Below, piece after piece: positions 24,235 to 32,564 of a stretch of 64,000 nt of DNA. The stretch's first letter is position 1; the number at the start of each line of letters is the position of its first letter. This DNA is from Microbispora hainanensis (lineage in GTDB: Bacteria; Actinomycetota; Actinomycetes; Streptosporangiales; Streptosporangiaceae): contig NZ_VIRM01000016.1 of assembly GCF_006874475.1 (NCBI RefSeq), positions 1-64,000 on the forward strand, in the 5' to 3' direction. The translations under genes were made by a program, and so were the position numbers. A model generated the notes under the pieces. It worked only from the letters and a program-made list of their open reading frames with translations, was not told the DNA's origin and searched no databases.

Positions 24235-24490
24235 GCCGCCGCACCGGGGCCGAGCACCTGACATGCGCTTCTATCGGGGAAGAAGTCATACGGTGCCATG
24301 GCAAATGGTGCAGCTCTCAACTATTAAACAGCAAAGTGAATATTCTTCGGTCCCGCTTTGAGCGAACGCCAAGTAGTAGTTTGCGGATTGACTCTGTTGT
24401 CCTACGGCTTGACACGGGTATGGTCGATGACGATCGACAAAACCGGGGGCTTCTTGGGTGTGGTCCCCAGCCCAGCAAGAGGAGTCGGAA
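24235..24490 (+). other. AT-rich upstream region of the cold-shock gene
   Basis: 256 nt with a clearly lower GC content (for example 24300-24360, with TATTAAACAGCAAAGTGAAT) than the rest of the window. TTGACT (24388) and TTGACA (24409) could be -35 boxes; TATGGT at 24419 is a possible -10. A long, structured leader would be typical for cold-shock genes, which are often controlled after transcription. Confidence 0.45.
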
Positions 24491-24691
24491 GTGGCGCAGG
24501 GCACCGTCAAATGGTTTAACGCGGACAAGGGCTACGGCTTCATCGCGGTAGACGGTGGTAAGGACGTGTTCGTCCATTACTCGGCAATCATGATGGACGG
24601 CTACAAGGCCCTCGAGCAGGGTCAGCGGGTTGAGTTCGACATCACGCAGGGTCAGAAGGGCCCGCAGGCGGAAGCCGTACGCGCCGTCTGA
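24491..24691 (+). CDS. Cold-shock protein (CspA family)
   Basis: A 66-residue single cold-shock domain, an OB-fold RNA/DNA chaperone. RNP1 is KGYGFIAV and RNP2 DVFVHYSAI. It begins [17 protein letters not shown], the standard Csp start, with GTG at 24491 and AAGAGGAG ~6 nt upstream. It is flanked by the sulfur-carrier gene and groEL; csp next to groEL is a familiar order in actinomycetes. Ends before a strong terminator. Confidence 0.95.
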   Translation: MAQGTVKWFNADKGYGFIAVDGGKDVFVHYSAIMMDGYKALEQGQRVEFDITQGQKGPQAEAVRAV

Positions 24692-24707
24692 TCCCGTCAT
24701 CGACCTA

Positions 24708-24747
24708 CGGAAGGCCCGGTGCGCGAGCCCGCGCACCGGGCCTTCCG
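24708..24747 (+). terminator. Terminator after the cold-shock gene
   Basis: CGGAAGGCCCGGTGCGC (24708-24724) pairs perfectly with GCGCACCGGGCCTTCCG (24731-24747): a 17-bp stem with a 6-nt loop, 17 nt after the stop codon. The following ~190 nt to the CIRCE sites hold imperfect repeats of GGAGGGAGCCCGGCCC type and no gene. Confidence 0.85.
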
Positions 24748-24934
24748 CCTGCTGTACGTCTTCTTCACTCCGCCCGGCTGTCGGCGCGGGGCATGGAGGG
24801 AGCCCGGCCCGTCGATCTCGGCTGGTGGGCGTGCCGCTCCGGAGGGAGCCCGGCCCCTCGGTCTCGGCCGGCAGGTGGGGCGCTCTGAAGGGATGCTCTA
24901 GACATACCGTACAAGCTGGTCAGCATGGCTTCCG

Positions 24935-24961
24935 CTTGCACTCTAAGGGGTAGAGTGCTAA
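24935..24961 (+). promoter_or_regulatory. CIRCE operator 1 with overlapping groEL promoter
   Basis: CTTGCACTC-N9-GAGTGCTAA, the HrcA operator (consensus TTAGCACTC-N9-GAGTGCTAA), with one imperfect half. It overlaps a good promoter: TTGCAC (24936) and TAAATA (24959) with 17-nt spacing. HrcA repression with heat induction is therefore expected. Confidence 0.92.
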
Positions 24962-24969
24962 ATACTTGT

Positions 24970-24996
24970 TTGGCACTCTGAGGTCGAGAGTGACAA
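24970..24996 (+). promoter_or_regulatory. CIRCE operator 2
   Basis: TTGGCACTC-N9-GAGTGACAA, a second and more degenerate HrcA site 8 nt after the first, in the leader of groEL. Confidence 0.8.
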
Positions 24997-25073
24997 CAAC
25001 CGGGATCGGGGCGATGGGGCCCGCGCAGGGATAGCGGGTCCATGCCGTCGCGGGCGTCGGCTCGGTCCGTTGA

Positions 25074-26726
<1,653 letters not shown>

Positions 26727-26750
26727 TCCATCTGCCTGCTTCGTCTCAAC

Positions 26751-26785
26751 GGAAGGGCGGTTCCCCCCGGGGGAGCCGCCCTTTC
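26751..26785 (+). terminator. groEL terminator
   Basis: AAGGGCGGTTCCCC and GGGGAGCCGCCCTT form a 14-bp stem with one G-T pair, ~26 nt beyond the groEL stop. It also lies downstream of the convergent GNAT gene and may serve both. Confidence 0.7.
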
Positions 26786-26797
26786 CCGTTGAACGGG

Positions 26798-27226
26798 TCA
26801 GGTGAGGCGCCTGACCCAGCGGGCGCAGTCGGTCTGCATCGCGTATCCCGCCGCCGTCCAGGCGTGGTGTGCCAGGGCGTTGTCGTGCAGGACCATCGCG
26901 TCGGCACGGAACGCGCCGAACTTCCTGAACCGCTCCTCGGCGGCCCGGATCAGCAGTGATCCGATGCCCATGCGCCGGTGGGCGGGATCCACGGCGAGCC
27001 GGTAGAGGTGGGCGCGCCAGCCGTCCCACCCGGCGATGAGCGTGCCGGCCATGCGGCCGTCGATCTCGGCGACGAGCAGCGCCTCGGGATCGCGCTCGAT
27101 CAGGGCCACCACCTTGCCGGCGTCGTCGTGCCTGTCGGTGTTCTCCGCGGCCTCCAGCCAGAACCGCAGCAGGGCCGGGACGTCGTCGAGCGCTCCGTGG
27201 CGGATGTGTACGTCGGGAGAGGTCAT
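26798..27226 (-). CDS. GNAT-family N-acetyltransferase
   Basis: A 142-residue acetyltransferase of the GNAT fold (acetyl-CoA donor, substrate unknown). Visible are the beta4 strand with LYRLAVDPAHRRMGIGSLLI, where the R-R-x-G-I-G loop binds the CoA pyrophosphate, and the C-terminal ALAHHAWTAAGYAM. Its ATG overlaps the helicase stop by 4 nt (ATGA), so the two genes are translationally coupled. A role for acetylation alongside a HelR-type protein is a guess. Confidence 0.9.
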   Translation of the reverse strand: MTSPDVHIRHGALDDVPALLRFWLEAAENTDRHDDAGKVVALIERDPEALLVAEIDGRMAGTLIAGWDGWRAHLYRLAVDPAHRRMGIGSLLIRAAEERFRKFGAFRADAMVLHDNALAHHAWTAAGYAMQTDCARWVRRLT

Positions 27227-29208
27227 CGCAGCTCCTCGGGAAGATCGCGAGCGTGCAGGACGGTCAGCGACGTTACCGCTCGAGTGAGGACCACGTAGAG
27301 GCGGGCGAGGCCGCGCTCCTCCGCCTCCACGATCGCGGCCGGCTCGACGACGATCACGTGGTCGTACTCCAGGCCCTTGGCGAGCGTCGCCGGGACCAGC
27401 AGCACCCGGTCGTCGCCCGTCGAGTCGGGGCCGAGCACGGTGTGCGGCACCGTGGCGGCCTCCAGGGCCGCCGAGAGCGCGGGAAGGGCGGAGTCCGGGG
27501 CGATGACGCCGATCGAGCCCTCCTGCCCGAGGGCCTGCCGTACGGCCCCGGGGAGGGCGGCGGTGACGTCGGCCTCGCGGCGTACGGACAGGGAGCCTGC
27601 GCCGGGACGCAGCGAGCGCGGCGGGGCGAGATCCGGCGCCACGGAGGGCAGCAGCCGCGCGGCGAAGCCGAGGACCTCGTGAGGCACGCGGAAGCCGAGC
27701 GTGAGCTCGGTGACCTCGCCGGACGGCTGGCCGAGGTGGTCGAGCACGGTCTTCCACGAACGCGCCGACCAGGGAGTGGTGCCCTGGGCGAGATCGCCGA
27801 GCACGGTGGCCGAGCCGGTGCGGCAGCGGCGTCCGAGCGCCCGCAACTGCATCGCCGACAGGTCCTGCGCCTCGTCCACCACGAGGTGTCCCCGCGACGG
27901 CGTCCGTTCGATGAGGTCGGCCAGCTCGTCCAGCAGCGCCGCGTCCGCGGCCGTCCACTTGGCCGACCGGTGCGACTTGTACGGCTTGCGCCACAGGATG
28001 AGGTCCTGCTCCTCGGGCGAGAGGTCCGACTTCGCCGCCTTGGCGAGGAACTCCGCGTCCGACAGCAACCGGAACAGCACCTGCTCGGGGGTGAGCTTCG
28101 GCCAGACGGCGTCGAGCAGGGCCTTGACCGGCTTCGACCGGGCCACCGCGTCCTGGACCCGGTCGTCGGGCGACTCGCCGCGCCGTTCCATCTGGACGAG
28201 CACGGCGTGGGCGAGCCGCTGGGCCAGGGTGGTGCGGCCCGGGCCGTACCGGGTCGTGCCGCGCAGCGAGGCGACGATCTCGCGGACCTCGTGATCGGGC
28301 ACCCGATAGCGGTTGATGCCCTTGGTGAACAGCACCCCGTCGACCGGCTTGGTCACGTGCAGCCACAGCGCACGCCTGACGACCTCGGCCATGCGGGCGT
28401 CGCCCTTCACGGCCGCCGCCGCGGGGTCCTCGGGATGGGCGTGGTCGCCCAGGACCCCGGCCACCGTCGTCTGGTCGACCTTCACCTCGCCGAGCGCGGG
28501 CAGCACCGAGGAGATGTAGGAGAGGAAGGCCCGGTTGGGCCCGACGATCGTCACGCCCGAGCGCGCCAGCTTCTCCCGGTGGGTGAACAGCAGGTAGGCC
28601 GCGCGGTGCAGGCCCACGGCCGTCTTGCCCGTGCCCGGCGCCCCCTGCACGCAGACGGTCACGCCGAGGTCGGCGCGGACGATCTCGTCCTGGTCGGGCT
28701 GGATGGTCGCCACGATGTCCCGCATCGGGCCGGTGCGGGGCCGCTCGATCTCCTCGGTCAGCAGCCTGCTCTGCCCGAGCGCCCGGCCGTCGAGCGGCTC
28801 GTCCTCGTACGCCGTGAGGTCGCCGCCCTGGTAGCCGAACCTGCGGCGCAGCGCCACTCCCATCGGGTCGGCGGGGCTGGCCTGGTAGAAGGCGCGGGAG
28901 ACCGGGGCGCGCCAGTCGATCACGAGGGGCCGGCTGCTCTCGTCGTGGACGTGCCTGCGGCCGACGTAGACCGTGCTCGGCAGGTCGTCGCCGGCGGCGC
29001 GGTCCAACCGGCCGAAGAACAGCGGCGCGTCGGGGTGGTCGGCCAGCGCGGCCACCCGCTGGTCGAGCAGGCCCTGCAGGACCTGCTGCGACACCCAGTC
29101 GCCGGCGGCGTCCGCCGACAGCGACTGCGCGTGTTCGCGCATCGCTCGCAGTGCGGCGCGGGAGGCCGCGAGATGGGCGCGCTCGGCTTCGAGCACATCT
29201 CCTGGCAT
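27223..29208 (-). CDS. HelD/HelR-like UvrD-family ATPase (RNA polymerase recycling type)
   Basis: An SF1 helicase-like motor of 661 aa. Walker A is QGAPGTGKTAV at ~188-198, motif II LVVDEAQDLSAMQLRAL, and the motif VI region LYVVLTRAV. The N-terminal coiled-coil arm (residues 1-60) and the segment PLVIDWRAPVSRAFYQASP (~95-113) are hallmarks of HelD proteins, which bind RNA polymerase and free stalled complexes. Actinobacterial HelR members can also protect polymerase from rifamycins. The ATG follows AGAGGAGTT. I did not see an obvious rifamycin-associated promoter element, but I judged only by eye. Coupled to the GNAT gene by a 4-nt overlap. Confidence 0.9.
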   Translation of the reverse strand: MPGDVLEAERAHLAASRAALRAMREHAQSLSADAAGDWVSQQVLQGLLDQRVAALADHPDAPLFFGRLDRAAGDDLPSTVYVGRRHVHDESSRPLVIDWRAPVSRAFYQASPADPMGVALRRRFGYQGGDLTAYEDEPLDGRALGQSRLLTEEIERPRTGPMRDIVATIQPDQDEIVRADLGVTVCVQGAPGTGKTAVGLHRAAYLLFTHREKLARSGVTIVGPNRAFLSYISSVLPALGEVKVDQTTVAGVLGDHAHPEDPAAAAVKGDARMAEVVRRALWLHVTKPVDGVLFTKGINRYRVPDHEVREIVASLRGTTRYGPGRTTLAQRLAHAVLVQMERRGESPDDRVQDAVARSKPVKALLDAVWPKLTPEQVLFRLLSDAEFLAKAAKSDLSPEEQDLILWRKPYKSHRSAKWTAADAALLDELADLIERTPSRGHLVVDEAQDLSAMQLRALGRRCRTGSATVLGDLAQGTTPWSARSWKTVLDHLGQPSGEVTELTLGFRVPHEVLGFAARLLPSVAPDLAPPRSLRPGAGSLSVRREADVTAALPGAVRQALGQEGSIGVIAPDSALPALSAALEAATVPHTVLGPDSTGDDRVLLVPATLAKGLEYDHVIVVEPAAIVEAEERGLARLYVVLTRAVTSLTVLHARDLPEELR

Positions 29209-29345
29209 GCGAAAACTCCTCTGGGCATGACGAGGTCAGGACTTGTGGAAGCGGGAAACTCAAGAGCTTAGCGATGGACACCGCGATGCCGAAACGGTAT
29301 TTCTCTCGCGTGTCGCCGTTTCCCGGCGCGGGTATCTGTACCCGG

Positions 29346-29654
29346 GTGACGCGCACCGTGGTTCCTCCGGCGATCCCGGCCGCGGCGAGCCTGCTGCTCG
29401 CCGCGCTGTGGGGGTTCGCGGTTTTCGGCGACTGGAGCACCCAGGCCTTCTGCGCGACGAGCGGGGGACCGTCGCCGGGCTGCGCGGACCGGATCGCCTC
29501 GGTGGTCACGCTGTCCGTGATGGTCGGGGTGGTCGCGGTGTGCGCCACCGGGGTCGCCTGGCTCGCCCGGCGCGAGTCCCTGTACGGCGTCGCCGTGGTG
29601 GCCTGGCTCGTCGCACTGGTGGTGCTGTTCGTCGGCGGCCTGACCGCCCAGTGA
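29346..29654 (+). CDS. Small three-helix membrane protein
   Basis: A ~102-residue protein of no recognised family. One hydrophobic stretch (AIPAAASLLLAALWGFAVFG) is followed by a short loop with two Cys (FCATSGGPSPGC), then two helices (VVTLSVMVGVVAVCATGVAW and VAVVAWLVALVVLFVGGL), ending LTAQ. GTG 29346 is preferred; ATG 29274 or 29286 would add a basic leader. It diverges from the helicase gene. The exact start is uncertain. Confidence 0.6.
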   Translation: MTRTVVPPAIPAAASLLLAALWGFAVFGDWSTQAFCATSGGPSPGCADRIASVVTLSVMVGVVAVCATGVAWLARRESLYGVAVVAWLVALVVLFVGGLTAQ

Positions 29655-29989
29655 CCGCGTCCTTGACCGGCGCGAAAAGCTTTCCGGAGGAGACGATGGA
29701 GCGCTCCATCGTCGGCCCGCCGGGGAAACGACATGCAGTAGTGGGGTGATTTGTCCTGATCCGCGGCGTTTGGTGAGCGGGGTTTCACCGTCTTGGGTGA
29801 GCCGGGCGCTCGACGGGCGAGATGACGGGCAGCGAGAAACCAGGATCAAGACGAAAAATGCGCATATTGTGTGATTCGCCTTGTCTGCTGGGTATTGCCG
29901 CCATCACGACTGCATCATGTGAGGGCAAAGCGCGAGGAGGTGATGTGGTGACCAGCCCCAAGGGCATCTCCTGGACCTAGTGAGCACAC
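29655..29989. other. Low-information gap with a palindrome and a ten-codon ORF
   Basis: No normal gene. It holds a perfect 22-bp palindrome (29692-29713), a locally AT-richer patch (29840-29890), and an ideal ribosome site AGGAGGTGAT (29935) followed 7 nt later by GTG and ten codons (VTSPKGISWT, stop at 29978). The peptide resembles the start of DUF397 proteins and may be a truncated remnant. Confidence 0.45.
29692..29713. promoter_or_regulatory. Perfect 22-bp palindrome
   Basis: GACGATGGAGC followed directly by its reverse complement GCTCCATCGTC, 38 nt after the small membrane protein gene. It could be an operator, a recombination site or a cruciform. No adjacent regulator. Confidence 0.5.
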
Positions 29990-30190
29990 AGCCACCGGGC
30001 TCGGGGAGCGGAGCGGGCTTGGCGAGGACCGGGACCTGGCTCGCCGGTTCGCCGGTCATGCGTTCGGCCTGGTCGCGCAGCGCCCGCCCCGCGGTGGTGG
30101 TCGTCCCCTCGTCGTGGATCAGCCCGCGCGCGGCGAAATCAAGTCGCGCGCGGCGGCCTGCTCCTCGTCGCTCCAGCCGAGGCCCCGCGA
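29990..30190 (-). pseudogene. Frameshifted remnant of an SCO6745-like helix-turn-helix protein
   Basis: On the minus strand one frame reads GWSDEEQAAARD (30178-30143) and then hits a stop. A different frame continues with ARGLIHDEGTTTTAGRALRD and then QAERMTGEPAS (from ~30131). Joined together, these match the C-terminal winged-helix end of SCO6745-family proteins (pattern GWSdeEw-aA---L--RGLld-dG-lTaaGralRd-iE--Td). The two parts are out of frame, the N-terminal domain is missing, and the sequence upstream contains stops. This is a decayed gene, not a functional one. Confidence 0.65.
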
Positions 30191-30276
30191 AGCTCAGGCC
30201 CGCGAAGCTCTGTGTCGAGTCCGCGAAACCCTGCGCCGGGCCGGGAGCCTGCGCCGGCGCCTCTCCGGCCACGTCG

Positions 30277-31932
30277 TCAGCGCGCCGGGTCCTCTTCGCC
30301 CACGTCGTCGGCGTCGATGATGTGGTACGCGTACCCCTGCTCGGCCAGGAACCGCTGCCGGTGCGCGGCGAACTCCTGGTCGACCGTGTCGCGGCTGACC
30401 ACCGAGTAGAACCGCGCGCCGCCGCCGTCGGCCTTGGGGCGCAGCACCCGGCCCAGCCGCTGGGCCTCCTCCTGGCGTGAGCCGAACGTGCCGGAGACCT
30501 GGATCGCCACGGCCGCCTCGGGCAGGTCGATGGAGAAGTTGGCGACCTTCGAGACCACCAGCACCCGGATCTCCTTGTCGCGGAACGCCTGGAACAGGCG
30601 CTCGCGCTCCTTGACCTTGGTCTCGCCCTTGATGACCGGCGCGTTCAGGTGCTCGCCCAGCTCGTCGAGCTGGTCGATGTACTGCCCGATGACCAGCACC
30701 TGCTCGTCGGCGTGCCGCCGCACCAGCGCCTCGGTCACCCGCGTCTTGGCCGGGGTGGTCGAGCAGAACCGGTAGCGCTCGTCGCTCTCGGCCATCGCGT
30801 ACGCCAGCCGCTCGTCGTCGCTGAGCGTCACCCGCACCTCGACGCACTCGGCGGGGGCGATGTAGCCCTGGTTCTCCATCTCCTTCCAGGGTGTGTCATA
30901 GCGCTTCGGCCCGATGAGCGAGAAGACGTCGCCCTCCCGGCCGTCCTCGCGTACGAGCGTGGCGGTGAGGCCGATGCGCCGGCGGGCCTGGAGATCGGCG
31001 GTCATCCGGAAGATCGGCGCGGGCAGCAGGTGGACCTCGTCGTAGACGACGAGCCCCCAGTCGCGGGCGTCGAACAGCTCAAGGTGCCGGTAGGTGCCCT
31101 GCCGCCGGGTCGTCATGACCTGGTAGGTGGCGATCGTGACCGGCCGGATCTCCTTCTTGGTGCCGGTGTATTCGCCGATCTCGTCCTCGGTCAGCGAGGT
31201 GCGCCTGAGCAGCTCCTGCTTCCACTGGTGGGCCGAGACCGTGTTGGTGACGAGGATCAGCGTGGTCGCGCGGGCGTGCGCCATGGCCGCCGCGCCCACG
31301 ATCGTCTTGCCCGCGCCGCACGGCAGCACCACGACTCCGGAGCCGCCGTGCCAGAACGCGTCGGCCGCCTCCTTCTGGTAGGGCCGCAGCGACCAGCCGT
31401 CCTCGCGCAACTCGATGGGGTGGTGCTCGCCGTCGACATACCCGGCCAGGTCTTCGGCCGGCCAGCCGAGCTTGAGCAGCGTCTGCTTGATGTTGCCGCG
31501 CTCGGAGGGGTGCACGGCCACGATGTCGGCGCCGAAGCGCTCCCCGACCAGCGGCTGGATCTTCTTGGAGCGCAGCACCTCCTCCAGCACGGCGCGGTCG
31601 GTGCTGGAGAGCACCAGGCCGTGGATGGGGTGCTTCTCCAGCCGCAGCCTGCCGTACCGCGCCATGGTCTCGGCGACGTCCACGAGCAGCGCGTGCGGCA
31701 CCGGATAGCGGCTGAAGCCGATCAGCGCGTCGACAACCTGCTCGGCGTCATGCCCGGCGGCCCGGGCGTTCCACAGCGCGAGCGGGGTGACCCGATAGGT
31801 GTGGACGTGCTCGGGCGCGCGCTCGAGTTCGGCGAACGGGGCGATGGCCTTCCGGCACTCGTCCGCCCTCGGGTGGTCGACCTCCAGCAGCAGCGTCTTG
31901 TCCGACTGGACGATCAGCGGCCCGTCACTCAA
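30277..31932 (-). CDS. Bacterial XPB-type DNA helicase (SF2)
   Basis: 3'-5' DNA helicase of the XPB/Ssl2 family, 551 aa. The N-terminal ~170 residues include the damage-recognition-like region. Then LRPYQKEAADAF, Walker A VVLPCGAGKTIVGAA, motif II VVYDEVHLLP, motif III GLTATLVREDG (containing the RED motif typical of XPB), and motif VI EEAQRLGRVLRPKADG. Actinobacterial members unwind DNA in vitro and are thought to act in repair. The start is TTG 31932 with GGGGGAG 8 nt upstream. It is grouped with a Helicase_C_3 protein and other conserved genes; expression separate or joint is unclear. Confidence 0.94.
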   Translation of the reverse strand: MSDGPLIVQSDKTLLLEVDHPRADECRKAIAPFAELERAPEHVHTYRVTPLALWNARAAGHDAEQVVDALIGFSRYPVPHALLVDVAETMARYGRLRLEKHPIHGLVLSSTDRAVLEEVLRSKKIQPLVGERFGADIVAVHPSERGNIKQTLLKLGWPAEDLAGYVDGEHHPIELREDGWSLRPYQKEAADAFWHGGSGVVVLPCGAGKTIVGAAAMAHARATTLILVTNTVSAHQWKQELLRRTSLTEDEIGEYTGTKKEIRPVTIATYQVMTTRRQGTYRHLELFDARDWGLVVYDEVHLLPAPIFRMTADLQARRRIGLTATLVREDGREGDVFSLIGPKRYDTPWKEMENQGYIAPAECVEVRVTLSDDERLAYAMAESDERYRFCSTTPAKTRVTEALVRRHADEQVLVIGQYIDQLDELGEHLNAPVIKGETKVKERERLFQAFRDKEIRVLVVSKVANFSIDLPEAAVAIQVSGTFGSRQEEAQRLGRVLRPKADGGGARFYSVVSRDTVDQEFAAHRQRFLAEQGYAYHIIDADDVGEEDPAR

Positions 31933-32004
31933 TGCCTGCTCCCCCTCGTACGGCTAACGCCTATCAAACACGAGGCCGGGCCGAATCAGTCCCGGTCGCC
32001 GGAA

Positions 32005-32517
32005 TCAGTCGTCGAGGTAGCCGTTGACACCGGCCCAGATGATCGCGCCGATCCCGATCACGAACAGGACGGCGTTGATGCCGATGGCGATCCACGTCCA
32101 CTTGAGCAGCTTGCGGGACTGGTCCGGCTCGGTGTCCACCTTGCCGAGCGCGATCCCGGACAGGATCGCCCCGGCGATGCCGCCGAGGGTGAAGTAGCAG
32201 CTCAGCGCCAGCACGATGCTGACGACGAGGGCCACGATCGCGTGCGTGCGCGGGCCCTGCTGCCTCGGCGGATAGCCGCCGGGCGGGTAGTAGCCGTAGC
32301 CGTACTGCTGCTGCCCATACTGCCCGTACTGCTGCCCGTATTGCTGGTTGGGATCGGGCCCCGGCGGCGGGCCGTACGGGCCGTACTGCTGCTGTCCGTA
32401 GGGCTGCTCGCCATAGGGGGGCTGTCCGTAGGGGGTGGAGCCGGACGGCGGTCCATAGGGGTTGGACGGCGTCTGCCAATCCTGGGGCCCCTGCCCCGGC
32501 TGCTCTGGAGTCGTCAT
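32005..32517 (-). CDS. PYG/Q-rich DUF4190-like membrane protein
   Basis: 170 residues. The first ~95 are low-complexity Pro, Tyr, Gly and Gln (many YGQQ and PYG repeats). Two membrane helices follow (AIVALVVSIVLALSCYFTLG and WIAIGINAVLFVIGIGAIIW) separated by a cytoplasmic-type segment (GIALGKVDTEPDQSRKLLKW). This is the DUF4190 layout, common and uncharacterised in actinobacteria. ATG 32517 has AAAGGA 8 nt upstream. It lies between the XPB helicase gene and the Helicase_C_3 gene. The PYG-rich domain might phase-separate or bind nucleic acid or cell wall, but that is speculation. Confidence 0.85.
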   Translation of the reverse strand: MTTPEQPGQGPQDWQTPSNPYGPPSGSTPYGQPPYGEQPYGQQQYGPYGPPPGPDPNQQYGQQYGQYGQQQYGYGYYPPGGYPPRQQGPRTHAIVALVVSIVLALSCYFTLGGIAGAILSGIALGKVDTEPDQSRKLLKWTWIAIGINAVLFVIGIGAIIWAGVNGYLDD

Positions 32518-32564
32518 CCTGAGATCCTTTACTACGGGGGACCTCAAGATTTACCACGGATATG

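Noticed and set aside
29209..29273. Rifamycin-associated element upstream of the HelR-like gene
   Set aside because: I looked for an inverted-repeat element in this short interval by eye and found none convincing.
29904..30272. 122-codon minus-strand ORF taken as an intact protein
   Set aside because: It contains only the second half of a winged-helix domain; the first half is in another frame, so it is part of a pseudogene.
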